Positions 35,702 to 47,548 of a stretch of DNA of 64,000 nucleotides are shown here, one piece after another (the first letter of the stretch is position 1; each line of letters opens with the position of its first letter). Under the pieces are notes generated by a model, which was not told where the DNA came from, searched no databases, and saw only the letters and a program-made list of their open reading frames with translations. The DNA comes from Ephemerocybe angulata (taxonomy: Eukaryota; Basidiomycota; Agaricomycetes; Agaricales; Psathyrellaceae): assembly GCA_013368325.1 (NCBI GenBank), contig JAACJK010000001.1:1116001-1180000 (forward strand). The letters run 5' to 3'. Made by a program: the position numbers and the translations under genes.

Positions 35702-37466
35702 CCCAGTTCTCCCTAACGCGGATCCTAGGCACGGTACCCATGTCGAGACTATGTTCTCTGACTGATCACCCGCTCCTCAAAGACCTTCTTCACGTCCTCG
35801 GACTGTATTCCATCTGGCTTCTCCCAGATGATGTTCTGTTCTTGTTTCGCATGCATCGGTTCTTATTATCCTGTCTCTTTTTATGGTTTCTTCTCTCGAA
35901 ATATAGTCCCATCTCCCTCCACATACAAACGCATCCCATTCTTTGTCAATCTGCATTATCGCTTTATACTTATATCGTACAGTAGCATATACATCACCCC
36001 CTCTCTCGTTGCTCTCGACGTTCCTCGAATACTATTGTCAGGACTCTTGGACATTGTTCATCACCCCTCATGCGAAGTGTTTGGTCACCTTAAGCTTGTC
36101 CAAATTGAGACGCGTTCCTTCTCTGTCGTCACCCACACACCACCTCGTGTTGTTATTATGCCCGCTCGTTCTCTCCCCAACATCCTCGTAAACAACGGCT
36201 GTGGGTACAGTATCTGGGGGCACGAGGTTGTTTCACCGCCCCGTTGATGCCCTATGGGTCAACCAGCAGTGTCTGGACGCCTCCGAGTCCCGGTGGCGAG
36301 GAAGCGCACTTGAATTATCTGTTAACTCCAGTACTTCCAGGTTCACGAGGCGTGCTTGGGGCGTGCGGCGCATGGCAATGAGCAAGCGCATGCGGCCCTA
36401 GAAAGTTGAAAAAGAATGACCTTGTATCGGGCGGGAGGCAGGACTCCATTCGTCATCATCGCCGAGATGAGTTCCTATCCCTGCGCTGCAACTCCGGCTT
36501 CGTGCCGCAGGAATTCCAAGAAGCATCATGTGAATAGTAAGTAGTGGGCGCGAAAGGACTAGCTGCTTGCTTCACGGGGATTTCGTTCAAGTATGGAATA
36601 ACGTACGAACAACCTTGCACGACAAGGCAGATTGGAACGGACGCTCTCGTGCTATGAACATCGCGCTCGCTGTTTAGATTTTGATTTCAACTTCCAAGTT
36701 GCCATCTTCATCTTTCCTTTTTCACGAATGCTAACATCATGACATCTTTCGCAGCTCCAGCGTACAGAGCTCCAGCCTCCAAGGCGGCGATGTCCCGGGC
36801 TGTGTCATCGTGCGGCGTGTCCGTCAGACCGACAGTCTGAGCCTGCTATTATGACCTGCCAAGGGTGCACACCAGCGGGCACAACAAAGGCGCTCAATGC
36901 CGACATATGGTGTACAAACGAAGTACAAACGGAGGGAGTCGGCGACCGTTACAGGCGTTGCGAGCCTCAAGCTCACCCGGTTGTTTTCGCGCTGCCTGCA
37001 TGCAGAAAAGGGCCTTGGGGATGTGGCCAAACTCCAACCTCGAGGCAAGGAAACCCAGCGCTTACGGGAAAACGAGGAAAAGTCTGTCTCCGAATGGGGG
37101 ATGTGAGCATGATCTCGGGACCCTTTTGCGATATTTCTTTTTGGCCCTGAATGCAGTAATCTCAAGCCTGCCTCGTTGCAGATCTTGATATTCTGCCCAA
37201 TCAGAAACAAATTTATACTTATGTCCCCCCGCCACGGCCGGACTTCTTGCTCCGTATCTTCCCCCCTCCCTTCCCTTCGCCCTCGCGAATCCCGCTAGCT
37301 TCAGCAACCCCCGTTACCAAGTTCTTGCCATTCTTCGCGTTCTTTCAACTCACTTGTATTCTTACACTCTCTTCTCATCTTTCTCTCACCTTCACATTCT
37401 CTGCTCGTGTGGCTATAACTTCCCCCTTTTCTACCTCCTTTACAGCTTTTTCTCGACGTATTGTGC
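35702..37466. other. Long intergenic region
   Basis: About 1.8 kb. Two short plus frames were inspected, 36161-36247 (MPARSLPNILVNNGCG) and about 36739-36840 (MTSFAAPAYRAPASK), and I could not support either as a gene. Just before the next ATG is a long C/T-rich stretch (about 37250-37460), the usual look of a fungal 5' UTR or core promoter. Confidence 0.5.
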
Positions 37467-40400
37467 ATGGAAGGCTCTACAAACGCGTTCAATCACGGGC
37501 TCCACCGCGCGGCGGTCAGAGGCGACGACGATGGTGTGCGCTACGCGCTGCGGTTGGGGGCCGATGTCAACGCGCTCGACGCGACTGGCAAGACGGCCCT
37601 CATATGTGCGATTGCGGGCGACAAGTACGTGTCATTTACCATCCTAATGAGTTATCTGCATACTTATCATCTGGCGCACACCTTCCCTTCGTGATAGTTG
37701 GCAGCGTCTTGATCCCAACGACGCGTCGTTCATGACCCCAGAACGCATAGCCGCTATACGAGCCCTCATCAACCACCCCAAGATATCGCTATTGACGCTG
37801 AACGCGCCGCACAACTCGATGAACGGTGTCGTTCCTCTGGGCATGGCTTCCTGGCTGAACCTCCCTCGGGTTGTCCAGCTACTGCTGGAGGAAAGCGCCG
37901 ACGCAATCTCTGTGGACGGTATGGACTCCCATGGGGCCACGGCGTTGATGTGTGAGTTTGTGTCCTTGGATTTGTTAACAGCGACGTTCTAAGACTGTTT
38001 CTCCGCTAGACGCGGCTCGTGACGGGAACCTGGAAGTCGTACAGCTCCTCGTATGTACCCGTTTACGTGATTGCCTACGGATTCTCACTCGGGCTTTCCT
38101 CTCCACTCTAGCTATCACACGGGGCGCGTCCTGATTTTCGCGACAGCAATTATCGGACGTCGATACAGTTCGCCCTCCCCCACTATCAAATCCTCTGGTT
38201 GTGCGAGAGCGTCCTGCGGCGTCATCGTTGGCGGGAGTTTGCGGTATGTTTTATCAAGGTCCCCGCGCCCCGTGACCGCATCCACTCACATAACCTTTTC
38301 GATAGTCCGCGGATCGTCCTCATTTTCCTATATCCGAGCGTATCCTCGAGCTCACGACGCACTCTCTGCCTTCTTCCGACAACCTAGATCCTCCGCCAGC
38401 ATTCATCTTCAACACCGAAGCAACCTCAAGATTGCTCGATACACTTGTTTCTTCGATCCGCTCTGATGATCTCCCATTCATTCACTCGTTGCTCTTCTCT
38501 CCCGCCATCTCCCCATCATCACCATCTTCGCTGTATCCAATGTCTGCTCCGGTTCTGGTTAACCTTCCTGACGCTAAAGGCTGGAGCTTGGTTCACCATG
38601 CGCTCTCAGTCAAGTTCCCTTCAATCGACCTCCTTGACTCTCTATACTGCGCTGGAGCAGACTTGGCCTTGTTTACTGTCAATGAGCAGTGGACCCCTCT
38701 TCACATTCTTGCCCAATCCCAGTACCTTTTCTCTGATGATCAAACTCACGCCAACTCCCTGTATGAACTTGTTGTACATCTTATTCGCGATCTTCGCGCT
38801 CCCTTGTCAGCCCGGGACAAAAACGACGAAACCTGCATTCACATCGCTGCAGAGCATGGATCCTCCCTCGAGCTCTTAGCTTGCTTGCTCGACATGGACA
38901 AGACCGGTGTACGGCAACTAAAAAACTCTAGAGGGTACGTTCACCTTCACATGGGAGAGATTTCCTCTACTGACCGCGATTTTAGTTTAACCGCGATGCA
39001 AGTTGCAAAGCCAGAGTTCCTTCCCGCCTTTGGACCTGAAGCCGGCATTCTCCAACTCATCACAACCCCCCTTGGATCCCTATCAGCCACCTCCCCGTCT
39101 CCAAATGATTCTTTTGCATCTCTCTCCGACTTGTACTTGTCTGAGCATCTTGTCTCCCAGGACGATTCTTCATCGCTCTGCTCCCCCTCGAGCATTGATA
39201 TCACACTTACGGCCCACCAGCTTCTCACCTGCCTTCGCCTTTCGTCTCCTTCAGGCCGCCATGTCAATGATCCTACCGAGCTCCACAAGCTCGAAGATGC
39301 TATGGCTGATTCTCGGCAGCATCAAGAAGCCATCGTCCAGTACTTCCGGGACAGGGTAAATGAGATCGAGAAGGAGTTGGACCATTTGAAGAGGACCAAC
39401 GAGAGGATTGGGACGCTCAGGTCCTCCGTCGCACTGTCTGCACGGACGAAATCGGACTTCAGAGGCGTTCGGACGATTCCTCCTAAACGGTACCACCGAG
39501 AATCGGAAGACTCTACGAACACAATGGTCCCGTACGAGGAACTGAATTGCGGCAGCTTTAGCTCGGAGCCCTCCCCGATTGACGAACCGCAGCAGCCGTT
39601 CGACTCCGTAAGGACTCTCAAAAAGAGTAACCTCCTTGGACGATCGTCCGTTGGAACACTTGCAGCGCTATTCGACAGGCAGCAGAGCATCACCGTTGGT
39701 CGTGTTGAAGTGGATAGCAGCTTTCTGGACGAGGATCCTTCCAAGTCGCACCGAGATAGTCGGCTCCTGAGCCCTATCTCGACGCCGGACCTTCGCCATG
39801 TGAAGATGGACAAGAAGCGGCGGAAGCAGGGGGAGAAACTCAAGGAGCTCGACTCCCCTGACAAGAAGGGCGCCTCTCGTTTGAAGGCCTGGTTCAAGCG
39901 GATTGTCACCTCAACATCTCAGCAGGATCTCAAGGACCCCCAGTTCTCCAGGTCGCCTTCTCTTCAACCTCTCGAAGTCCTTCAAGGTGCAGACCACCTG
40001 CCGATCCAATCAGGCGTCTTCATCCGCCCTCCTGCCATCTCTTTGTCGACGCCGGGGCAGTTCATAAAACCCGACTCGACGATCGACTGTGCCCTCCAGA
40101 CCTCAGCTGTCGTCCTCGACGCCGCTCAGCGTGATATCCGAAGCATCCATGCCTGCTTAGCTTCAGTCCAGCAATTCATTGACCTCGCGCACCACTCGAT
40201 TACAAAAGTCGAGAGGGCAACTAAGCGAGCTCTCAAGGTATGTCGCGCGTGTCTCCTTCCCATGTCTTTCAACTCATCCATGTATGTACCTGTGTCCAGC
40301 TTCGACGAGCGATGATTGCGAAACTGCGCGCAAGCGAACCCGGGTCTCTCTGGAGGGACGGAGAGGTTATAACCCCCACATCCGAGCCATCCGGCGAGCG

Positions 40401-40677
40401 CTTCTCACCGGGCCTTCTAGGCTACTCCGCCGCCGTGTCTGTGCGACCTAGCGTTGCGTCCATCCATTCACTCCAGTCCACACATTCCTCCATCGCCTCT
40501 GCCGCCCCAACAATCACCGAGAACGACGATGAGGACACCCGCGTTATCCGCCGCCTCGTCTTGCGTAAGATTGAAGCACAGATGTCCGGCGCTTGGGAGG
40601 ACGCTGAGCGGGCTGCTGCGTGGCTCCGAGTCCTGAAGGAGGTTGTGCGCGGTGTTAAGCGCCGTGCATATCTCTAG
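37467..40677 (+). CDS. Ankyrin-repeat protein with coiled coil
   Basis: Multi-exon plus-strand gene of roughly 950 residues. The first exon, 37467-37624, reads NHGLHRAAVRGDDDGVRYAL, LGADVNALDATGKTALICAI. Exon 2 starts at 37698, and later exons resume with AARDGNLEVVQLL, LSHGARPDFRDSNYRTSIQF. Further ankyrin units are KGWSLVHHALS, EQWTPLHILAQS and DETCIHIAAEHGSSLELLAC. A coiled coil follows (QHQEAIVQYFRDRVNEIEKE). After a Ser-rich linker, a C-terminal helical region ends VLKEVVRGVKRRAYL. A final intron interrupts TKRALK/LRRAMIAKL near 40235-40300. It resembles fungal ankyrin proteins thought to act as scaffolds at polarity sites. The partner is unknown. Confidence 0.82.
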
Positions 40678-41543
40678 AGGCTCCGGGCGGTGACATTATC
40701 TGCAGTGGCGTTTTGGGCTAGGCCCAACCTTCACCCAAGATTTCCAACACCTTCTCAAGATTGCGCGTTTTATCCTGTTTTATCATCGCATCATCGCATC
40801 CCCACTTGTCCAACACATCCCCAAGAATTGGGTCTGACCCAAGACCCGCCATTCATTCATTCGCACATTTGAACACCCAGCGATGGCACGAAACACCCAC
40901 ATCACGTCTCCTATTCCCATCCCATTCAGTCCTGCACAACTCACCTCCTATCTTCATGGACTCGCTGCCATGTAACTCAAAAACCTCACGTCTGTATGTA
41001 TGTATGTATCATTATTGTATCTAGCCAAGGGCACCAGTTGTTTAGATAGACGCCCACTTTCGATCTTCGAACTCTCCTGAACTTTCTTGCTTTGCCTTGC
41101 ATTATCTCCTGCTTTCTCCCGCTTTCATACTGTACAATGGCTTTCTTGTCGTCCCACAATTGTCTGTTTTCCATATCCTCGCAGCCTCACCAAAGTCGTA
41201 TCTTTGTACAATTCGATACACCACATGTCCTCTCTAGCACCTACCCCTCAAAACGCGGTCTATCCTGTACCGTAGCAGCCATGCATTGCTTTCAATACCA
41301 CAAACCGAAATTGCATTAGAATGAATGGCCCTCCAAGTACTAATTACCATGTATCCCGGCACGGTGTGGAGGAGACCCGAGGAAGATGGCTAACAGAGTA
41401 AAGTAGGAAACCGGAGGCGCATTACAGCGGACGCCCTTGAAGCTTGCGAGAAAAGGCTTCCCGACATTGATAATGTGTTACCTCGCCACTATATGAAGCA
41501 TTAGCCCAAGAGGCCGAGTAGGCAATATATAGCATAGCTTGAC
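40678..41543. other. Convergent intergenic region
   Basis: About 0.85 kb between convergent 3' ends. A (GTAT)n microsatellite lies at 40993-41007. No gene seen. Confidence 0.6.
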
Positions 41544-44500
41544 TTACTGGGGCGAATGGACGGCTATAACGCTATTTCCAATGCGCTTATGGCACTGCGG
41601 ACATCTAGAACAGGAAGAGGCGCAGTTAGCCTTACATCCTCCAGAGAAATCGGACGCAACGACGACGTACATCCTCGTATCCGTAACCTTCACTCTCCGA
41701 GCTTGAAGTGCCACCAGCCTCCTAGCAACCTGGTCATTCCTCGCCTTACTGATCCCCCTCGTCACCCTCGCATCGAAAATAGGCGCCCGAACGGCATCGA
41801 CCAAAAACTCTTTCAAATCATGTGTCGTCACCAGCGGAGGCAGGAGCTTCAACGTCTCCACCGAGTCCAGTCTCGGGCCGTGTCTGCTTATGAGGTCCAG
41901 CGCCGGGCGGAGGAGGGTGGAAGCGTCCACGGCGTTGGAGGTGGGCCGGAGGTATATCCGGAGGAGGGTCAGGAAGACGCTGGACGTGGCAGACCCGGGT
42001 TGGTATATCCGTTTGCAATACCTGTACGTGTAAGTGAAGAGGCGAGATAGATAGATAGTTTAATGTTAATGTTTTCGTTTGAGGGATGAAAGTATGTAAT
42101 GACGGCGTACTCTTCGGCTTTACGATAGTCCTGTAGGCGGTAGACGTACAGCTCTAATGCTTGGTCGTGGCGACCAAGCCTGCCCAACAGAATTGCGCGG
42201 GCTTCGAACAGATCTAGGAGTAAAGGTGTTATAATAGTTAGCCCGGTGCAGTCAAGCAAGTATGATTGACAAGGTGTTTACCTGTTGTCGACAGCTGCCC
42301 ATACAACCTATCGATCCCGTACCGATCGTTGGAATCCAGGAACGTCAACAGCTTGCTGTACATCTCGCGCCGTAACTCTTCATGCAAAGTCTCAATCAGT
42401 ATTTACATACACCAGCGTGGATATAGAATCCCTTACCTTCGTCACCCCGTTTCTTTGCAGCTAACGTTTGGCTGAGATACAACCCTGCCAGCCTGTCGTG
42501 GAAATCTGAAGCGCTTTCCTCTTTCTCCTCGAGTAGGTGCTCGAGGTACCGGATGCACAACCGAGGGTCGATCTTCTCAAGGTAATCGGCGACGGGGTGG
42601 GCTGGGAGTTCCACATCCTCAGAAAGGAAAATCTACAAACAACAAGGGAGTTCAATATGCACACAAGCACATCGACGGGGTAGCGAAAATTCTGACCTGG
42701 AACGCCATGTCCTTGTCCGCATCGAATATCCATTTCGCGGACTCAAAGATCTGAGGGAGGTGCTCGGGGCCCAGCTTCTGGAGATACCTTATCGAGGGGT
42801 CCAGTTTATCCTCCAAATCGGTCTCGTCCTCCGCAATCCTTATTCCCAGTAAGCTATGTACTGGAGGGAAGCGACAACAGCACACTCACTTTTTCAAAAG
42901 CTCTAAAGCCTTCGCATGCGCCCCCTTTCCATGATACAAATCCTTCAACTCAGAATATTTCTAGAGCGGCGCATCAGCATCCCCATTTCCAAGCGACGCC
43001 CAAGAGCTCACCTTCCTCGACCTCAAATCTTCCTCCAACTCAGACACCTCACACCAATTCGGAACCCTACACAAACTGCTAAGCAAAGTGGGCCTAATAA
43101 TCAGGTACGCCTTGTACAGCGCAGTATCCACGATCTGGGCGAACCGCAGCAGCTGCTCGGGCGTCAAACTCGCCAGCGGCGCGTCAGGGAGCGCAAACAG
43201 GTCCTCGACAGAGGTCTTTGATAGCGGAGGGTACTTCTGATCCTGATTCTGAGGCGTGATCTTCATGGCTTCGAGGCTCTTGCCGAGTTTGGGCCGCCGG
43301 TCTGTGAGGAAGCGGACGAGGGTCTCAATCGAGCGATTTAGGTCTCCTATAAGAAAGTTGTATAAGTATGGCAAAAGACTCGGAGGAAGGACGGTGAATT
43401 TACCGTGTAGTCCAGTCTTCCGGCGGGCACTGATGATAGAGGCTGAATCGTCGTCTTTCGGCACCTGTCCTCTATCTATGAACTTCTGGAACCGATTTTT
43501 CAATGAAGGACCAGCCACGCTATCCAACAAATCCGCAGCGGACTTTCCGATGCCCGATTCCAGGACCGTTTTCTCCGCATCCTTGTCCTTCTCCTCGCTT
43601 CCGGCTGTTGAAGGAGCGATAGAATGTGTGTCGTCATCCACGGTTGGCCCTCCATACAGTGGAATCCACCGGTCCTGAGGAACAGCGAGTCTCCCGGAGA
43701 CCGCCTCAGGGTAAAGCGCGACTACTTTAGCTGGATTGAAATCGAGCTCGATGAATGTATCAATCGCCTCGTCGAACCTCCCAGCTCGGAATTGCGACAC
43801 GGCATTCAAGGCCCGTATGCGCGTTCGGCGCTGAACCTAATAGTTATAGATCATGAGCAACGGCTTTGCCAATAGAGGGTGAATTTGAGCGCTCACTTTA
43901 TCAGGAAGTGCAGTCTCGTCGATACTACCCAGAAGATCCAAAGCGTCGGAATACTGTCCAGCCAGCACCAGCTCGTCGATCTGATCGGCCCATGGCTTCA
44001 TCGTGAATTGCCATATCGAACTCCCTTCAGCCGCAGCCGCAGCTTTGTCCGTTGGAGTCGAGAGCAAGAAAAGGTGAGGTTTCGTCGGCGAGGGTGTCAG
44101 AAGGCGAAGCGTAGAGTTTGGGACAGGAGGTAGAGTTGTTCCAATTGGGACAGTGGGAGAAAGGGGCGAAGAGCTGAAGGGGAAGGGTATTGTTTGGGCG
44201 ACGCCGAGGGAAAGGGAGGAGCGTATCTGTAGTACGGAGGTGGTATATAGACTAGGTTCGGAAGGCTGAGTGCTGCCTTTGGCTGTTGGGGGAGGGTCTT
44301 GCTGGGCTACGGCGACTGTGCCTGCTGGAAGAACGGAGAAGATGTAGGGCTTCAACACAGAGAGGTCTTCTGGAGGAGCGGGCCATTCGAGTGTAGTCGT
44401 GCGGGCGGTCTTTGCATCAGGGCCAATGAAGAAACCCTCGGCTGAACGGGAGATGTCAGTGCCGCTCTGCAAGATACACACCCTGTTACTCACTATCCTT

Positions 44501-45503
44501 CGTAATAAGGACCTCGGACTCCGCAGTCTTGACTGCAATGGGTTTGGGCTTAGCTGCCAGGCCCAGAGTCATATATCCCGTCAAGCCTGACAAAGCACCC
44601 ATTGCACCGACTCCAACAGACGTTGTGGTGGGTAAAGGCGTCACGATATCGACAGCAGTCATTGTGGAGAGATTGAATATCGCGTATTCCGTTGGCGAGT
44701 ACGCAAAGCAGGCCGAATCTGGATTCAAGAAAGCAATAGAGCGAGCAGAGTGTGGTAACGGAGCTTCCTTGGACGGACGATTGACATGCTGAGCAGCATC
44801 TCGAGATGATTAGAAACGTACCTTTGCCTCTTGTGCTTCCCCATCCTTCCAGGTGTAGAGAACTGCCTTGCGTCTGCAGCCGACGAGCAAACGAGTGACG
44901 AGTGTTGGGATGGGTTTGGGTTTAGGCTGATCCAATTCAGCTGTTACAGACGACGTCGCTTCCTGTATATCTTGCACGGAGGAATGAATGGCAAAGGAAA
45001 ATGCAGCTTTCGCTTGTGTTAGGGGTGTTGGAGGTGATAGTGAAGGCAGGGGTAACAGGTTGATGTTCATCTCTAGCACCAGGGGTCTTAGCTTGTTCGA
45101 TGTAATGTAGCATATGAGGTAGATACACACCAGATAACACCACCAGAGAGTTCACATCCTTAAGAAATCCAAGCTGTTCAATCGACCGTCGTGCAACGCC
45201 TTTCTTGATCTCTTCTAATTGGAACGAAGCTTCGTGGGCAGCCGTTTCGTCTTCGGCTGCTCCTTGCTAGTTAGAACTCATCTATGGATTCCTGGGTCGG
45301 CGGAACCCACGTTGGTTGTGCTTTGCAGTATATATATGAAGGCTTCCTGTTGAGCTCCCCAGGTATAAGCGGTCCGCTAAACAAGCAGCTCAATTAGCAC
45401 ACTCCTCCCATAACATCGGCCCATTCGAACCTTGAGCCAAGAGTGAGTCAATCTTCTCCTTAATTCCTGAGGCGACGACCTCTGGACTTTCAAAAGGCGC
45501 CAT
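41544..45503 (-). CDS. HOPS tethering subunit Vps39/Vam6 with CNH domain
   Basis: Intron-rich minus-strand gene, start MAPFESPEVVASGIKEKIDS at 45503, stop at 41544, about 1,000 residues. The N-terminal citron-homology (CNH) domain is seen as RRSIEQLGFLKDVNSLVVLS, LLVGCRRKAVLYTWKDGEAQ, GYMTLGLAAKPKPI and FFIGPDAKTARTTTLEWPAP. The middle clathrin-heavy-chain-like helices contain FRAGRFDEAIDTFIELDFNP. The C terminus has the Vps39/TGF-beta-receptor-associated domains (EARAILLGRLGRHDQALELY; TLLRPALDLISRHGPRLDS). It ends in a zinc-binding tail, CPQCHKRIGNSVIAVHSPQ. Vps39 binds the Rab7-type GTPase Ypt7 and tethers membranes for fusion with the vacuole. Domain order is complete, with no sign of disruption. 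Confidence 0.9.
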
Positions 45504-46575
45504 TTCAGATACCACTGAACTGGATGACCGGGTATACAATGGTTGGGTTCGAGGACAAGGTCGATGCCGCCGCGCCTGCCAGTGACCGCTATTGATCCGT
45601 GTTTAGCAGCATTCCCACGGCCCGCCTACCCGACGGCGCTTCTTGGGGCAGCCGTTCCTCCTCGTTCCTCCCTCCACTTGCCCTCCACAGGTTTCCATCG
45701 GTTAAAACTGCGTCTAAGGTGTACCTTAAGGCGAAATTACTTTGATAAATATTGACCTTTCCTGACTTCTTGAGTACTGTCTGCTCAATCCAGATAATTT
45801 GCAGGCAGATACATCTCCTTCATCAAGGTACTTGTGCGAGAAGTAGATGGGTTTCCATGCATTTCTATGCGCAGGTGCGATTATCAGGCGGCCCTGATGC
45901 GATTCGAAATGTCTCCAGGCTTCCAAAAGATGTGCCCTTCATTAAGTTGGCCTGACGATCTTAGACGATCTTCTAGGCGCATCGTGATGATATTATAATA
46001 GAGACGCTGTAGGACCATCATCTGGACAGTCCAAAACGATACGAGACTTAAAAAAACTCGGGGTCCAAGGTTTGCACAGTGTAAAAGCAAACCACAACCC
46101 AATGCACGGAGTTTAGTGCGAGCGCATTGCTATGCTATTCGAAGTGCGAACTTGAAGCCTCGAGAAGGCTCGGATGTGTCCAACCAAGTTCAAAACATAT
46201 CATAGCCCCTGATGAGGGAGAGCTCCTTGGCGACGGTGTGGTGCGCAGTTTGTGCCAGGCAGTAGGAAATTGGTAGGAAACCAAGCTTGAACCCAGCCAT
46301 CTCCAGCCATGCCAATTATTTGACAGATTCCGATGTTTGTGATGGGGATCCCAAGATGGGCCCACAGCCCTGAGCGCTGAGCCGGGACGCCCATACCTTA
46401 ACCGTGTAACCGAAATCTATATAAACCTCGCACCTCACTGGAATCATGGTTCTTCAGCTGGTCTCATCCCCCCAATCGTCCAAAAAACTCTGTGCAGGTC
46501 ACCCTTCGCCCTTTTTCTCTTCAATTAACGACTTCTCTATCCATCCAACTCCCCTTTTCAATCTAAATAATCATC
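45504..46575. other. Intergenic region between divergent genes
   Basis: About 1.1 kb shared by the Vps39 and 305-aa secreted protein promoters. A clear TATATAAA is at 46418-46425 for the latter. A C/T-rich leader precedes 46576. Confidence 0.6.
46418..46425 (+). promoter_or_regulatory. TATA box of the 305-aa secreted protein gene
   Basis: TATATAAA 150 nt upstream of the ATG, followed by a pyrimidine-rich leader, as in strongly expressed fungal genes. Confidence 0.6.
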
Positions 46576-47548
46576 ATGGTCCACACTACCTCTGCTGTCG
46601 CTGTCGCCGTCTTGGCTCTGGGCGCTGCCTCCGCTCTCGCAGCCCCCCAGTCCTACGAGTGAGTAGCGCTTCATCTGGGCTGTTTAAGATTATATCTGAC
46701 CATTCCCTCGTAGGTTCTCTGACGAGGTTGCCCAGCGCGACTTCGATTACGAGCTCGATGCTCGCGACTACTACGACGAGTTCGAGGTCGACGCCCGTGA
46801 CTTCGACGACTTCGACTTCGAGGAGGCCCGTGAGCTCCTCGAGGAGTACGACGTCGATGCCCGCGAGTTCGATTTTGGAGACTTCGAGGAGCGCGAGCTC
46901 TTCGATGTTGAGGAGATGGTCGAGCGTGCCCCAGCCTCGAGCACGCTCCCCGCCGACGTGGCGTCCTCCATCTCCAAGATCATCCCCAGCGCTACCACCA
47001 CCACTCTTGTCACCAAGCCCACTGGTTGGTTCAGCAAGGGCAAGCCGGACGTCAAGACCGTCGTCGTTGTCAAGCACACCATTCCCCTCAAGTGCAAGGC
47101 TGAACGCCACGGCCTCTTCTCCAAGCTGAAGAAGGCTTTGCACAGGAAGTCTAGCAAGCGCCACCTCAAGCACAGCCAGACCAGGCAGGCTCGCTTCCAG
47201 GCCGCTTTGGCCGCTAAGGAGTCCGCTGATGCAAGCTCCGCTGGACTTCCCGTTCCGTCCACTGCTACAGCCACCTCCACCTCCCCCTCTGCCACTGTCT
47301 CCAAGAGCACCACCTTGACCGCCAACTGGGCTCAGCTTACCCCTCCCCCCAAGAAGTACATTGCGAAGGGCGTCAAGTACTCCCAGAAGAAGACCGTTGG
47401 CAAGGATAAGGTCACCACGATCAAGCGCACCGTCACCGCTGCTCCCTCGCCTTGCCCTACCCAGGATAAGAACGAGAAGCATGCCCGCGAGATCGAGGAG
47501 GTTGAGGATGTGTTCTCCCGCGAGTATGAGTTCGATGAGCTCGACTAG
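46576..47548 (+). CDS. Secreted 305-aa acidic Arg-repeat protein
   Basis: Two exons: 46576-46658 (83 nt, signal peptide AVAVAVLALGAASALAAP, ending in phase 2) and 46714-47548. Directly after the signal peptide, residues 36-99 contain seven Arg spaced 9, 11, 11, 11, 10 and 11 residues apart in an Asp/Glu/Phe/Tyr-rich context (units such as RDYYDEFEVDA and RELLEEYDVDA). A basic region follows (LKCKAERHGLFSKLKKALHR, RHLKHSQTRQARFQAALAAK), then a Ser/Thr linker and an acidic end EYEFDELD. The unit x-A-R-D/E matches the repeat of the secreted protein at 22.8 kb, and the first exon has the same length and phase. Codon use is strongly biased to C/G third positions, which suggests high expression. 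No known domain; function unknown. Confidence 0.85.
46736..46927 (+). repeat. Six ~11-residue Arg-acidic repeats
   Basis: Residues 36-98 of the 305-aa protein form units that start R-D/E and mostly end D/E-A. The 11-residue periodicity fits amphipathic helices. Confidence 0.7.

Noticed and set aside
36739..36840. 34-residue frame MTSFAAPAYRAP as a second pheromone candidate
   Set aside because: It starts in a pheromone-like way but ends in Pro-Thr-Val with no CaaX cysteine.
40993..41007. (GTAT)n tract and the GATA tract near 42045-42058 as possible regulatory elements
   Set aside because: They are ordinary short microsatellites, the second inside an intron; nothing else supports a function.
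46446..47129. 227-codon Ser-rich frame on the plus strand
   Set aside because: Reads through the TATA-proximal leader and the intron of the 305-aa gene in another phase; low complexity.
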